DNA from: Lutibacter sp.
GTDB taxonomy: Bacteria > Bacteroidota > Bacteroidia > Flavobacteriales > Flavobacteriaceae
Direction: 5' to 3'
NCBI GenBank assembly: GCA_021647265.1
Contig: JAKIVA010000020.1
Span: 1 to 45,430 of the forward strand
Length of the DNA stretch: 45,430 nucleotides
Positions within the stretch are counted from its first letter, which is position 1; every line of letters starts with the position of its first letter. A program made the translations under genes and the position numbers. Under the pieces are notes generated by a model. The model saw only the letters and a program-made list of their open reading frames with translations, was not told where the DNA came from and did no database searches. Shown here in pieces: positions 9,253-18,043 of the stretch.

Positions 9253-10092
9253 ATGTTAGTTTTTGCTAAAATAAAATCCATACAAGAAAATCTAAAGTCT
9301 TTAAAAAAGGGAACTTCAATTGGTTTTATTCCCACTATGGGGGCGCTTCACAAAGGGCATTTATCACTTATTAAGCAAGCAAAAACTGAAAATGATATTG
9401 TTGTAGTTAGCATTTTTGTAAACCCAACTCAATTTGATAAAAAAGAAGATTTAATAAATTATCCTAAAACTATTAATCAGGATTTAACTCTTTTAAAAAA
9501 AATAGATTGTGATATTGTTTTTACTCCAACTGCTGAAGAAATTTACAGTAATAACATCAAACCTCAACTCTTTAATTTTGATGGATTAGAACATCAAATG
9601 GAAGGGAGATTTAGAGAAGGACACTTTGATGGGGTTGGTACTATAGTTAAGTATTTATTTGAAATTATTGCTCCTGATAAAGCTTATTTTGGAGAAAAAG
9701 ATTTTCAACAGCTTCAAATTATTAGAAAAATGGTAAGAAAAAACCACATTCCAATAAAAATAATTGGCTGTCCTATTTATAGGGAAGAAGATGGTTTAGC
9801 AATGAGTTCTAGGAACTCAAGACTGACAAAAGAGCATAGAAAAGCAGCTCCTTTTATTTATAAAATACTTAAGCAAGTAAAAAATAAGTTTGGCACAAAA
9901 AATGCTTTAGAAATAACTAAATGGGTTGAAAATGAATTTAAAAAACAACCCTTATTAAAGTTAGAATATTTTGAAATTGCTAACGAAGAAACACTTCAAC
10001 CAATTAAAAATAAAGACTTTAAACAAAATTATAGAGCTTTTATAGCTATTTTTGCTGATAAAATTAGACTTATTGATAATATAAGTTTATAA
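9253..10092 (+). CDS. panC: Pantothenate synthetase
   Basis: Condenses pantoate and beta-alanine with ATP to give pantothenate, the coenzyme A precursor. The 279-residue length is normal. ATP-binding motifs of the HIGH/KMSKS-like nucleotidyltransferase fold are visible: PTMGALHKGHLSL near residue 30, FVNPTQFDKKEDL, the catalytic-loop segment GRFREGHFDGVGTIV, FGEKDFQQL, and AMSSRNSRL. It is followed 38 bases later by panD, so both steps specific to the beta-alanine branch lie together. It diverges from the GT5-like gene. Confidence 0.98.
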   Translation: MLVFAKIKSIQENLKSLKKGTSIGFIPTMGALHKGHLSLIKQAKTENDIVVVSIFVNPTQFDKKEDLINYPKTINQDLTLLKKIDCDIVFTPTAEEIYSNNIKPQLFNFDGLEHQMEGRFREGHFDGVGTIVKYLFEIIAPDKAYFGEKDFQQLQIIRKMVRKNHIPIKIIGCPIYREEDGLAMSSRNSRLTKEHRKAAPFIYKILKQVKNKFGTKNALEITKWVENEFKKQPLLKLEYFEIANEETLQPIKNKDFKQNYRAFIAIFADKIRLIDNISL

Positions 10093-10118
10093 ATATAAAC
10101 AGTTTAACACAAAATTAT

Positions 10119-10126
10119 TAATTTTG
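10119..10126 (+). promoter_or_regulatory. Candidate -7 box very close to the panD start
   Basis: TAATTTTG lies only four bases before the panD ATG. If used, transcription would begin at or next to the start codon, giving a leaderless mRNA. No clear -33 TTG is present, so this could be chance in AT-rich sequence. Confidence 0.35.
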
Positions 10127-10130
10127 TACC

Positions 10131-10481
10131 ATGCAAATAGAAGTAGTAAAATCAAAAATTCACAGAGTAAAAGTAACCGGAGCCGATTTGCAATATATCG
10201 GTAGCGTTACTATTGATGAGGATTTAATGGATGCCGCAAATATTGTACAAGGAGAAAAAGTTCAAATAGTAAACATTAACAATGGTGAACGCCTTGAAAC
10301 ATATGCCATTCCTGGCCCTAGAAAAAGTGGTGAAATCACATTAAATGGCCCTGCCGCCAGAAAAGTTGCCAAAGGAGATATTGTTATTATAATTTCTTAT
10401 GCAATAGTAGATTTTAGCGAAGCAAAATCGTTTAAACCATCACTTATTTTCCCTAATGAAATGGATAATTCATTAACATAA
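10131..10481 (+). CDS. panD: Aspartate 1-decarboxylase
   Basis: Pyruvoyl enzyme that makes beta-alanine from aspartate for pantothenate synthesis. The 116-residue proenzyme carries the self-cleavage site Gly24-Ser25 (YIGSVTID), Lys9 near the N-terminus, and the conserved GERLETYAI and NGPAARKVAKGD segments. Length and start match the family. It follows panC closely. The UPF0104 gene starts one base after its stop, which suggests translational coupling. Confidence 0.97.
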   Translation: MQIEVVKSKIHRVKVTGADLQYIGSVTIDEDLMDAANIVQGEKVQIVNINNGERLETYAIPGPRKSGEITLNGPAARKVAKGDIVIIISYAIVDFSEAKSFKPSLIFPNEMDNSLT

Positions 10482-10482
10482 T

Positions 10483-11460
10483 TTGAGTTTTAATATAAAA
10501 AAAATCAGTTTTATAACACTCCCTATTGCATTGGGAGTGTTTTTAATTTGGTATTCACTCTCAAAATTAACAGATAGCGATATACTATCAATAAAAACAT
10601 CTTTTAAAACAGCAAATTATTGGTGGGTTGCTTTATCATTATTTTTCGGAGTTTTGAGTCATTTATCTCGTGCCTATCGTTGGCAGTTTTTATTAGAACC
10701 TTTAGGTTACAAACCTCGTTTTGCCAATAGTATTATGGCTGTTTTAATTGCTTATTTACTTAATTTAGTTATTCCCAGGTCTGGTGAAGTTGCTCGAGCA
10801 GCTAGTATTAAAAAATATGAAAAAATCCCATTTAAAAAAGCTTTTGGTACCATTGTAGCTGAACGTGTTGCCGACGTAATTATGTTGCTTTTTATTACCG
10901 GAATCGCCTTTTTTTTACAAGCAGAACTTCTTGCTGGTTACCTTTTTAAAGATACTAAAGAAAGTAGCCTTATTTCTAAAGTTTTCATTTTTATTATGTT
11001 ACCTGCAATTGGTTATTTTACTTATACCATTTTAAAAAAATCCAGAAACCCCTTTATATTAAAAATAATCTCATTTATAAACGGTTTAATGGATGGTGTT
11101 AAAAGTATTAAAAGAATGAAAAAAAAATGGCAATTTATTTTTCATACTGTTTTTATTTGGACAATGTATGTTCTTATGTTTTATGCAACAACTTTTGCTT
11201 TACCTGAAACTACAAATTTACCTTTTGCTGCCATAATTGTTGGTTTTGTTGTAGGTGGGTTTAGTATGGCTTTAACCAATGGTGGTTTAGGTACTTATCC
11301 TGTATTTGTTGCAAGCGCCCTTATATTATACCATGTTGATGATAACCCTGCGCGTGCCTTTGGATGGATTATGTGGACTGCACAGACTTTAATGGTAATC
11401 GTATTTGGAGGAATCTCTTTCTTATTAATACCCATCTATAATAAATATCAAAATAACTAA
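10483..11460 (+). CDS. Lysylphosphatidylglycerol synthase transmembrane / UPF0104 family protein
   Basis: A 325-residue integral membrane protein with about eight hydrophobic segments. Family hallmarks are SHLSRAYRWQFLLEPLGY near residue 60, the NLVIPRSGEVARAA segment, and ALTNGGLGTYPVF near 262. It lacks the soluble GNAT-like C-terminal domain of MprF, so it may act as a lipid flippase or aminoacyl-lipid-related membrane protein; the activity is unknown. The start is TTG at 10483, one base after the panD stop, and no in-frame ATG lies near it. Flavobacterial genomes often keep this gene between panD and radA. Confidence 0.85.
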   Translation: MSFNIKKISFITLPIALGVFLIWYSLSKLTDSDILSIKTSFKTANYWWVALSLFFGVLSHLSRAYRWQFLLEPLGYKPRFANSIMAVLIAYLLNLVIPRSGEVARAASIKKYEKIPFKKAFGTIVAERVADVIMLLFITGIAFFLQAELLAGYLFKDTKESSLISKVFIFIMLPAIGYFTYTILKKSRNPFILKIISFINGLMDGVKSIKRMKKKWQFIFHTVFIWTMYVLMFYATTFALPETTNLPFAAIIVGFVVGGFSMALTNGGLGTYPVFVASALILYHVDDNPARAFGWIMWTAQTLMVIVFGGISFLLIPIYNKYQNN

Positions 11461-11499
11461 GAATTCTTAGTATATTTACTTTTTTCAACTCTTTTAAAA

Positions 11500-12858
11500 A
11501 TGGCTAAAACTAAAACAACTTTTTTTTGTCAAAATTGTGGTACTCAATATGCAAAATGGCTAGGACAATGTAACTCTTGCCATCAATGGAATACAATTGT
11601 TGAGGAAGTTATTCAAAAAGAAGAAAAAAGAAGTTGGAAACAAACTACCAATACAAAAAGAGTAAGCAACGCTTTAAAAATTAATGAAATCCCCTTCGAT
11701 AAGGAGGATAAAATTTTAACAAAAAATAATGAATTAAACAGGGTTTTAGGTGGTGGATTGGTAAGAGGGTCTATGCTTCTTTTAGGTGGTGAGCCCGGTA
11801 TTGGTAAATCTACTTTATTACTTCAAATTGCCTTAACACTTCCTAAAAAGGTACTATATGTTTCTGGTGAAGAAAGTCAATCGCAAATAAAAATGCGTGC
11901 TGAACGATTACAGAATACCAATACAAACTGTTTAATTTTAACAGAAACAAATACACAAAATATTTTTAAGGTTATTGAAGAATTAACTCCCGATGTAGTT
12001 GTGATTGACTCTATTCAAACCCTATACACAGAATATATTGAAGCTTCTCCCGGTTCTATTTCGCAAATTAGAGAAACAACAGCCGAACTTATTAAATTTG
12101 CCAAAGAAACTGCAACACCGGTACTTCTAATAGGGCATATAACGAAAGATGGCAACATAGCTGGACCAAAAATATTAGAGCATATGGTTGATGTTGTATT
12201 ACAATTTGAAGGTGATAGGAATCACACATATAGAATACTACGAGCCATTAAAAATAGATTTGGATCTACTGCAGAAATTGGAATTTATGAAATGCAACAT
12301 ACAGGCTTGCGCGAAGTTGAAAACCCTTCTGAAATCCTTATTTCTCAAAAAGAAGATAATTTAAGCGGTACGGCAATTGCTGCCACGTTAGAAGGTGTGA
12401 GGCCTTTAATGATTGAAGTTCAAGCGCTAGTGAGTACTGCTGTTTATGGAACACCTCAGCGTTCATCTACTGGTTACGATATAAAGAGGTTAAACATGCT
12501 TTTAGCCGTTTTAGAAAAACGTGCGGGGTTTAGGTTAGGTGCAAAAGATGTATTTTTAAATATTGCAGGAGGCATAAGGGTTGATGATCCCGCGATAGAT
12601 TTAGCTGTAATAAGTGCTATTTTATCTTCAAATGAAGATATAGCAATTCCTCAAGATTTTTGTTTTGCTGCAGAAATTGGATTGGCCGGTGAAATTCGTC
12701 CTGTAAGTAGAGTTGGACAACGTATTTTAGAAGCAGAAAAACTCGGTTTTCATAAAATATTTATTTCAAAATTTAACAAGGTAAACAGTTCTAATTACAC
12801 CATTAAAATAGTGAAAATCACAAAAGTTGAAGATGTTTTTTCTAATTTATTTACATAA
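11500..12858 (+). CDS. radA: DNA repair protein RadA
   Basis: RecA-related branch-migration helicase used in recombination repair. The 452-residue product has an N-terminal C4 zinc finger (CQNCG...CNSCH, residues 9-29), a Walker A motif (GGEPGIGKST), the RadA-specific KNRFGST motif, and a C-terminal Lon-protease-like domain (LNIAGGIRVDDPAIDLA; AEIGLAGEIRPV). Length and domain order are normal. It is the last gene of the panC-panD run and is followed at once by a hairpin shared with the convergent hemD. Confidence 0.97.
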   Translation: MAKTKTTFFCQNCGTQYAKWLGQCNSCHQWNTIVEEVIQKEEKRSWKQTTNTKRVSNALKINEIPFDKEDKILTKNNELNRVLGGGLVRGSMLLLGGEPGIGKSTLLLQIALTLPKKVLYVSGEESQSQIKMRAERLQNTNTNCLILTETNTQNIFKVIEELTPDVVVIDSIQTLYTEYIEASPGSISQIRETTAELIKFAKETATPVLLIGHITKDGNIAGPKILEHMVDVVLQFEGDRNHTYRILRAIKNRFGSTAEIGIYEMQHTGLREVENPSEILISQKEDNLSGTAIAATLEGVRPLMIEVQALVSTAVYGTPQRSSTGYDIKRLNMLLAVLEKRAGFRLGAKDVFLNIAGGIRVDDPAIDLAVISAILSSNEDIAIPQDFCFAAEIGLAGEIRPVSRVGQRILEAEKLGFHKIFISKFNKVNSSNYTIKIVKITKVEDVFSNLFT

Positions 12859-12891
12859 AAAAACTTGAGACAAACTCAAGCTTTTTATGTA
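12854..12891. terminator. Bidirectional terminator between radA and hemD
   Basis: CTTGAG and CTCAAG form a hairpin around ACAAA, flanked by an A-run on the left and a T-run on the right. The wider sequence from CATAAAAA to TTTTTATG is nearly symmetrical, so it can stop transcripts from both convergent genes. Confidence 0.85.
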
Positions 12892-12906
12892 AATTTAACA
12901 ACAATT

Positions 12907-13653
12907 TTATCTCTTATTTGCTTCTATTATGTATTTTTCTAACGCCATAGTCATTGAAGGGGTTTCTGGAGTTGGAGCCTGAATGCTACATTTTAACCCT
13001 GCTTTAGTTGCTGCTTTTACAGTTGAATTTCCAAAAACAGCTATACGTGTATTGTTTTGTTTATAATTAGGGAAATTCTTAAATAAAGAGTCTATTCCAG
13101 ATGGACTGAAAAACACCAAAATATCATAAAAAACATCTTCTAAATTTGATAAGTCGCTAACTACTGTTTTAAATAAAATGGCTCTATTCCAGTTAACATT
13201 GATTTCGTTTAAAACTTCTGGAATTATCTCTTTCAGCTTATCAGATGATGGTAGTAAAAACTTTTCTTCTTTGTACTTTTTAATAATTTTAGCTAATTCA
13301 GGAAATGTTCTTTTCCCTACATAAATTTTTCGTTTACGATATACAACATACTTTTGTAAATAAAAAGCGACAGCTTCAGACTGGCAAAAATATTTCATAT
13401 CATCAGGTACCGTAAATCTCATTTCTTCTGCAATTCTAAAAAAATGATCAACAGCATTTCTACTCGTTAAAATAATAGCTGTATAATTATTTAAATCAAT
13501 TTTTTGGGCTCTAACATCTTTCGCTGAAACTCCTTCAACATGAATAAACGGCACAAAGTCAATTTTAACTTTTTGCTTTTCCATTAATTCAACATAAGGA
13601 GAATTTTCAGTCTTAGGAGGTGGCTGAGAAACTAGTATTGTTTTCACTTTCAT
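12907..13653 (-). CDS. hemD: Uroporphyrinogen-III synthase
   Basis: Cyclises hydroxymethylbilane to uroporphyrinogen III in haem synthesis. The 248-residue product starts at MKVKTILVSQPPP; an upstream Met three codons earlier is possible but the shorter form matches relatives. Family features are the two-domain layout, TAIILTSRNAVDHFF (about 55-70), DILVFFSPSGIDSLF (about 175-190), and RIAVFGNSTVKAA. HemD diverges strongly in sequence, but this form is typical of flavobacteria. It follows the DUF4271 gene by 17 bases. Confidence 0.9.
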   Translation of the reverse strand: MKVKTILVSQPPPKTENSPYVELMEKQKVKIDFVPFIHVEGVSAKDVRAQKIDLNNYTAIILTSRNAVDHFFRIAEEMRFTVPDDMKYFCQSEAVAFYLQKYVVYRKRKIYVGKRTFPELAKIIKKYKEEKFLLPSSDKLKEIIPEVLNEINVNWNRAILFKTVVSDLSNLEDVFYDILVFFSPSGIDSLFKNFPNYKQNNTRIAVFGNSTVKAATKAGLKCSIQAPTPETPSMTMALEKYIIEANKR

Positions 13654-13670
13654 AAGCTTCAATTTTATTT

Positions 13671-14333
13671 TTAAAAAGTTAGTTTTAAAACAATTATTAA
13701 AGGCGCTATTTCAAGGGCGCAAATGTACAAAATAAAATAGAACAAGTTATTATAAATAAGCTTTTTATTCATTGAAAGTATTAAAACATACCTTACAATT
13801 AGTAATAGCATAAATAAAACTACTGTAATTTCAAAAAACAATTTATTGTAATATTTTAAATAAACGCTTATAAACAAAAATGGTAACACCCATAAAATCA
13901 AATTGTTAAAATAATTTAATTTCTCAAAAACTATTTTACTATATTCTTCCTTAAAGTTAAATAAATACGCTAGTAAAAAGCCTAATACATAACCTAAGCC
14001 AAAATACAAACCAACTAAAAATAAAATCAATAAATACCCTCTAAAATTCAATAATTCGTCTTGAAACTGAAAATAAACATTCGTTAAAAAAAACAATAAC
14101 GACAGCACTAAAAGTTGCACACTAAAAAGTAGTATTTGAAACCCGTTTAATAGTTTTCTTTTTTCTTTATTAAAATATATTGAAAGATATTTTCTTGAAA
14201 GGAAGAATGTATTTGTACGAGATAACCTTTCATTGTGTACAACTTTGGCAATTGTTAAAACAATTAAAATCGCTAAAAAAACAACGGTTATCCAATCTCT
14301 ATTTTGATATATTATTTTTACAGCTTCAAACAT
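13671..14333 (-). CDS. DUF4271 family membrane protein
   Basis: A 220-residue protein with about six or seven hydrophobic segments separated by short basic loops. The first helix is at about residues 16-31, then pairs of helices follow to the C-terminus. There are no catalytic motifs I recognise. DUF4271 genes commonly precede hemD in flavobacteria, as here. The function is unknown. A TAATTTTG box (14358-14365, minus strand) lies about 25 bases upstream of the start. Confidence 0.8.
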   Translation of the reverse strand: MFEAVKIIYQNRDWITVVFLAILIVLTIAKVVHNERLSRTNTFFLSRKYLSIYFNKEKRKLLNGFQILLFSVQLLVLSLLFFLTNVYFQFQDELLNFRGYLLILFLVGLYFGLGYVLGFLLAYLFNFKEEYSKIVFEKLNYFNNLILWVLPFLFISVYLKYYNKLFFEITVVLFMLLLIVRYVLILSMNKKLIYNNLFYFILYICALEIAPLIIVLKLTF

Positions 14334-14357
14334 TGAGTTAAGGTATCTTTTTTAACG

Positions 14358-14365
14358 CAAAATTA
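14358..14365 (-). promoter_or_regulatory. Candidate -7 box for the DUF4271-hemD pair
   Basis: TAATTTTG on the minus strand matches TAnnTTTG. It sits in the 71-base gap between divergent genes. No well-spaced -33 TTG is seen. Confidence 0.45.
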
Positions 14366-14379
14366 GGAATAATTTGTTT

Positions 14380-14400
14380 TATCTTTGTCAAATAATTTTG
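14380..14400 (+). promoter_or_regulatory. Two overlapping candidate -7 boxes for the mannosyltransferase gene
   Basis: TATCTTTG (14380-14387) and TAATTTTG (14393-14400) both fit TAnnTTTG. The second ends four bases before the ATG, the same spacing as at panD, and has a TTG 16 bases upstream (14374-14376). Confidence 0.45.
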
Positions 14401-14404
14401 TTAG

Positions 14405-15124
14405 ATGTCAAATACACTTGTTATAATTCCTACATACAATGAAAAAGAAAATATTGAAGCCATTATTAAAGCAGTATTTTCTCAGGAGAAACAATTTGAT
14501 ATATTAGTTGTTGATGATAGCTCTCCTGATGGAACATCTAAAATTGTATCTAACCTCCAACATAAATTTTCTAACTTATTTTTAGAAATCAGAAAAGAAA
14601 AAAACGGTCTCGGTGCTGCTTACATCCATGGTTTTAAATGGGCTTTGAGTAAAAATTACGATTACATTATAGAAATGGATGCTGATTTTTCACATAATCC
14701 AAAAGATTTAATACATTTATACAATGCTTGCGCTATTGATGGTGCCGATTTTTCAATAGGATCAAGGTATTTAGACAACAAAATTAACGTAGTTAACTGG
14801 GATATTAAACGGTTACTTTTATCATATTTCGCTTCAAAATACGTAAAAATTATTACTAGAATACCCATTTTTGATACCACAGCTGGTTTTGTTTGTTACA
14901 AAAGCAATGTGCTAAAAAATATTGAATTAGATAAAATTAAATTTGTTGGATATGCTTTTCAAATTGAGATGAAGTTTAAAGCTTGGAAACGAAAATTTAA
15001 ACATAAAGAAATCTCAGTTATTTTTACTGATCGAAAAAAAGGAACTTCAAAAATGAGTGGCTCCATAATTTCAGAAGCTGTGTTTGGAGTTATAAAAATG
15101 AGATTGCAAGGGTTACCCAAATAA
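14405..15124 (+). CDS. Polyprenol monophosphomannose synthase (GT2)
   Basis: Dolichol-phosphate-mannose-synthase-like glycosyltransferase of 239 residues, transferring a sugar (probably mannose) from a nucleotide donor to a polyprenyl phosphate. The GT2 fold is shown by VIIPTYNEKENIE at the start, ILVVDDSSPDGT (about 35-46), the metal-binding DADFSHNP (about 97-104), GSRY, and the C-terminal DRKKGTSKMS loop. There is no C-terminal membrane domain, as in the soluble bacterial type. Dihydroorotase begins 18 bases later, so the two may be co-transcribed. Confidence 0.92.
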   Translation: MSNTLVIIPTYNEKENIEAIIKAVFSQEKQFDILVVDDSSPDGTSKIVSNLQHKFSNLFLEIRKEKNGLGAAYIHGFKWALSKNYDYIIEMDADFSHNPKDLIHLYNACAIDGADFSIGSRYLDNKINVVNWDIKRLLLSYFASKYVKIITRIPIFDTTAGFVCYKSNVLKNIELDKIKFVGYAFQIEMKFKAWKRKFKHKEISVIFTDRKKGTSKMSGSIISEAVFGVIKMRLQGLPK

Positions 15125-15142
15125 AAAAGAAAAAGAAAAAAC

Positions 15143-16492
15143 ATGAGTTTAACACTTATTAAAAATGCTAAAATTGTTAATGAAGGAAAAACAATTGAGG
15201 GAGATGTATTAATTGACGGAGAATATATTATAGATATAGATTCTTCAATAAGTCCAAAATCGGCAGATACAACTGTTATTGATGCCGAAGGTAAATATTT
15301 AATTCCAGGAGTTATTGATGATCAGGTTCACTTTCGTGAGCCAGGACTAACCCATAAGGCAACCATTAAAACTGAAAGCAAGGCAGCTGTTTCCGGTGGA
15401 ATAACTTCATTTATCGAAATGCCAAATACAATTCCACAAGCAACAACTCAAGAATTATTAGAGAAAAAATTTGAAATTGCGTCAAAAAATTCATACGCCA
15501 ATTATTCATTTATGTTTGGAGGAACAAACGATAATTTAGAAGAATTATTAAAAACAAACCCTGCAAATGTTGCTGGTATTAAGTTATTTTTAGGTTCTTC
15601 AACTGGAAATATGTTGGTGGATAATGAAGCTGTTTTAGAAAAGATATTTTCATCAACAAAAATGCTTATCGCCGTGCATTGTGAAGATGAGCAAACTATA
15701 AAAAACAATTTAGCATCTTATTTAAAAAAATATGGTGATGATATTCCTATGGAAATGCACCCAAAAATTAGAAGTGAACAAGCTTGTTATTTATCTTCAT
15801 CAAAAGCTATTGAATTAGCTAAAAAAACGGGGGCTCGTTTGCATGTTTTTCATTTATCAACTGAAAAGGAAACACACCTATTTACCAATAAAATTCCTTT
15901 AGAAAAAAAACAAATTACTGCAGAGGTTTGTGTTCACCATTTATGGTTTGATGAAAATGATTATGAAAAAAAGGGAACATTTATAAAATGGAACCCTGCA
16001 ATTAAAACAACAGAAGATAAAGAAGGTTTATGGAAAGCCTTATTAAATGATAAAATTGATGTCATTGCTTCAGACCACGCACCACACACAAAAGAAGAAA
16101 AGCAACAAGTTTATACGAAAGCACCAAGTGGCGGCCCTTTAGTACAACACGCTTTACCCGCCTTATTACAAGCTCATAGAAAAGGTAAAATATCGGTTGA
16201 GAAAATTGTTGAGAAAATGTGTCACAATCCTGCAAAAATATTTAAAATTAAAAAAAGAGGGTTTATAAAAAAAGGGTATTATGCCGATTTGGTATTGGTA
16301 GATCTTTACTCCCCTTGGACTGTTACTAAAGATAATATTTTATACAAATGTGGATGGTCTCCTTTTGAAGGAACCACTTTTTATTCAAAAATTACACATA
16401 CATTTGTCAATGGATATTTAGCGTATTACAATGGCACTTTCCATCAAGAATTAAAGGGTAAACGCCTACAATTTGACCGAACAAATGAATAA
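15143..16492 (+). CDS. pyrC: Dihydroorotase (class I/hydantoinase-like)
   Basis: Amidohydrolase of pyrimidine synthesis, 449 residues. The metal site is mostly recognisable: bridging Lys147 (GIKLFLGSS), His179 (AVHCED), His237 (HVFHLST), and Asp311 (IASDHAPHT). The first metal motif reads DDQVHFREPG, so the usual first His of HxH is Gln61. I recall the same change in other Bacteroidetes dihydroorotases, so it is probably a clade variant, but it also leaves room for a related cyclic amidohydrolase. The last codons overlap the start of the DUF4296 gene by 8 bases. Confidence 0.9.
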   Translation: MSLTLIKNAKIVNEGKTIEGDVLIDGEYIIDIDSSISPKSADTTVIDAEGKYLIPGVIDDQVHFREPGLTHKATIKTESKAAVSGGITSFIEMPNTIPQATTQELLEKKFEIASKNSYANYSFMFGGTNDNLEELLKTNPANVAGIKLFLGSSTGNMLVDNEAVLEKIFSSTKMLIAVHCEDEQTIKNNLASYLKKYGDDIPMEMHPKIRSEQACYLSSSKAIELAKKTGARLHVFHLSTEKETHLFTNKIPLEKKQITAEVCVHHLWFDENDYEKKGTFIKWNPAIKTTEDKEGLWKALLNDKIDVIASDHAPHTKEEKQQVYTKAPSGGPLVQHALPALLQAHRKGKISVEKIVEKMCHNPAKIFKIKKRGFIKKGYYADLVLVDLYSPWTVTKDNILYKCGWSPFEGTTFYSKITHTFVNGYLAYYNGTFHQELKGKRLQFDRTNE

Positions 16493-16946
16493 ATTTTTTT
16501 ACATAATTATTTTAAGTGTATTTTTTGGCGCCTGTACAAGTAATACAATACTAAAAAAGCCAAAAAACCTGATACCAAAGGAGGAAATGGTTGATTTATT
16601 AACAGATATATTTATAGCAAATGGCGCTATGAGTGTTAAAAATACGAACCTGCAACGCAACGTAAATTATTTTCCCTTTGTTTTTGAAAAACACAAAATA
16701 GATACCACCAGATTTAAAGAAAGTAATTATTATTATACCTCTAGAATTGATGACTACGATGAGATTTTAGGAGAAGTTGACAAGCGCTTAAAAGCTCTGA
16801 AACACCAATATGAAAATGAGCTTAAGGTTAGAGATTCTATCAAACGAACGAAAAGAGATTCATTGAGAAAGGCAGCTCCCTATAAAAAATTTAAACAAAA
16901 TGAAATTATACATGGGCTTCAAAAAAATAGTTTGAAAAAGAAATAA
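16485..16946 (+). CDS. DUF4296 family lipoprotein
   Basis: A 153-residue exported lipoprotein. The ATG at 16485 gives a short signal (MNKFFYIIILSVFFGAC) with the lipobox Cys at residue 17. The body starts with the typical LIPKEEMVDLLTDIFIANGA segment of DUF4296 and is helical and charged. The C-terminus is very basic. An in-frame ATG four codons earlier exists but would put charged residues before the signal. It overlaps the dihydroorotase stop by 8 bases, a pairing seen in other flavobacteria. The function is unknown. Confidence 0.85.
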   Translation: MNKFFYIIILSVFFGACTSNTILKKPKNLIPKEEMVDLLTDIFIANGAMSVKNTNLQRNVNYFPFVFEKHKIDTTRFKESNYYYTSRIDDYDEILGEVDKRLKALKHQYENELKVRDSIKRTKRDSLRKAAPYKKFKQNEIIHGLQKNSLKKK

Positions 16947-16956
16947 TTAAATAAGC

Positions 16957-17958
16957 CTATTTCTCATATAGTTTACAAACGGCTTCTATGGTAGTAAAAA
17001 CTGGTTCAAATTTAAAATTGATTGCTTTTTTTATTTTTTCTGAAGCGTAGTAATGTTTATTGTGAATTGCTTTTGACGATTGTTTGGTAAGCAAAGGGTG
17101 CTTACGGGTAAAAAATGCTCTTATTTTTTCTAGGCGCCAACCTATAGCACTCATTAATTTTGTAGTTTTAATTGAGGGTCTTTTTTTATTAAAACTATCT
17201 GCTATCTTAAAAAAAACATCTTTAAAACTAACATTTTCAGAAACTAAAATGTAGCGTTCGTTTTTTATATCACTTTTCATTAATTGTATCATCACTTTTA
17301 CCACATCAGTGGCCGATACAAATCCTGTAACCCCTTCAGAATAAAATTTTAATCCATTGTAAATTTTTGTGAAAAGTTCACCCGGTCCATTGTGCCAAAA
17401 CCCAGCACCTAAAATTACGCCTGGGTTAACTATTACCATATCTACACCTTCTTGGGAGGCTCTCCAAACCTCCATTTCAGCACCATGCTTTGTAATTGCA
17501 TAGCCATAGTTGTTTAACTCTATATTCCATTCGCAATTTTCATCTATAATTTTATTATCTATAGATTTTTCAATAGTTGCAATTGAACTAACATAACATA
17601 ATTTTCTCACCTTTTGTGCAATACAAAGGTTTACAATATTAGAGGTTCCTTCAATATTAACCTTGCGCATTGCTTTGTTATCTTTTGGATTAAAAGAAAT
17701 TAATGCCGCTGCATGATAAACCTCTGTTACATTTTTAAAGGCTTTTTCCAACGAATACACATCTGTAATATCGGCTTCAATCCACTCTATTTTATCAAAA
17801 AGAGTTTCAAAATCAGCTGAATAATAACTAAAAACCTTTCTTACAGCATTTAAATTGCTATTTTTTCTATGGATGGCTCTCACCGTATTATTTTTCAACA
17901 CCAATTGATATAATAAATGTGAGCCAACCAAACCTGTACCTCCTGTAACTAAAATCAT
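16957..17958 (-). CDS. NAD-dependent epimerase/dehydratase family protein
   Basis: Extended short-chain dehydrogenase of 333 residues, starting at MILVTGGTGLVGSHL. The longer reading frame upstream runs into the tyrS start region and is not used. NAD-binding is shown by TGGTGLVGS and the acidic residues of IEADITD. The catalytic Ser-Tyr-Lys triad is at CYVSSIAT and YGYAITKHGAE. The middle (VDMVIVNPGVILGAG) resembles dihydroflavonol-reductase-like/sugar-epimerase members. The substrate is not evident. It diverges from tyrS across an 85-base gap and converges with the DUF4296 gene with a 10-base gap. Confidence 0.88.
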   Translation of the reverse strand: MILVTGGTGLVGSHLLYQLVLKNNTVRAIHRKNSNLNAVRKVFSYYSADFETLFDKIEWIEADITDVYSLEKAFKNVTEVYHAAALISFNPKDNKAMRKVNIEGTSNIVNLCIAQKVRKLCYVSSIATIEKSIDNKIIDENCEWNIELNNYGYAITKHGAEMEVWRASQEGVDMVIVNPGVILGAGFWHNGPGELFTKIYNGLKFYSEGVTGFVSATDVVKVMIQLMKSDIKNERYILVSENVSFKDVFFKIADSFNKKRPSIKTTKLMSAIGWRLEKIRAFFTRKHPLLTKQSSKAIHNKHYYASEKIKKAINFKFEPVFTTIEAVCKLYEK

Positions 17959-18014
17959 AAAACGAAAATATAAAAAACTAAGGGTTAAAAATAAATTACT
18001 AACAACTAAAATTT

Positions 18015-18022
18015 TATATTTG
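18015..18022 (+). promoter_or_regulatory. Candidate -7 box for tyrS
   Basis: TATATTTG fits TAnnTTTG exactly and lies 21 bases before the chosen tyrS ATG. This supports the start at 18044 over the upstream in-frame ATG at 18020, which lies within the box-to-start interval. Confidence 0.55.
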
Positions 18023-18043
18023 CTAAAAATTAAAATTTTAAAA

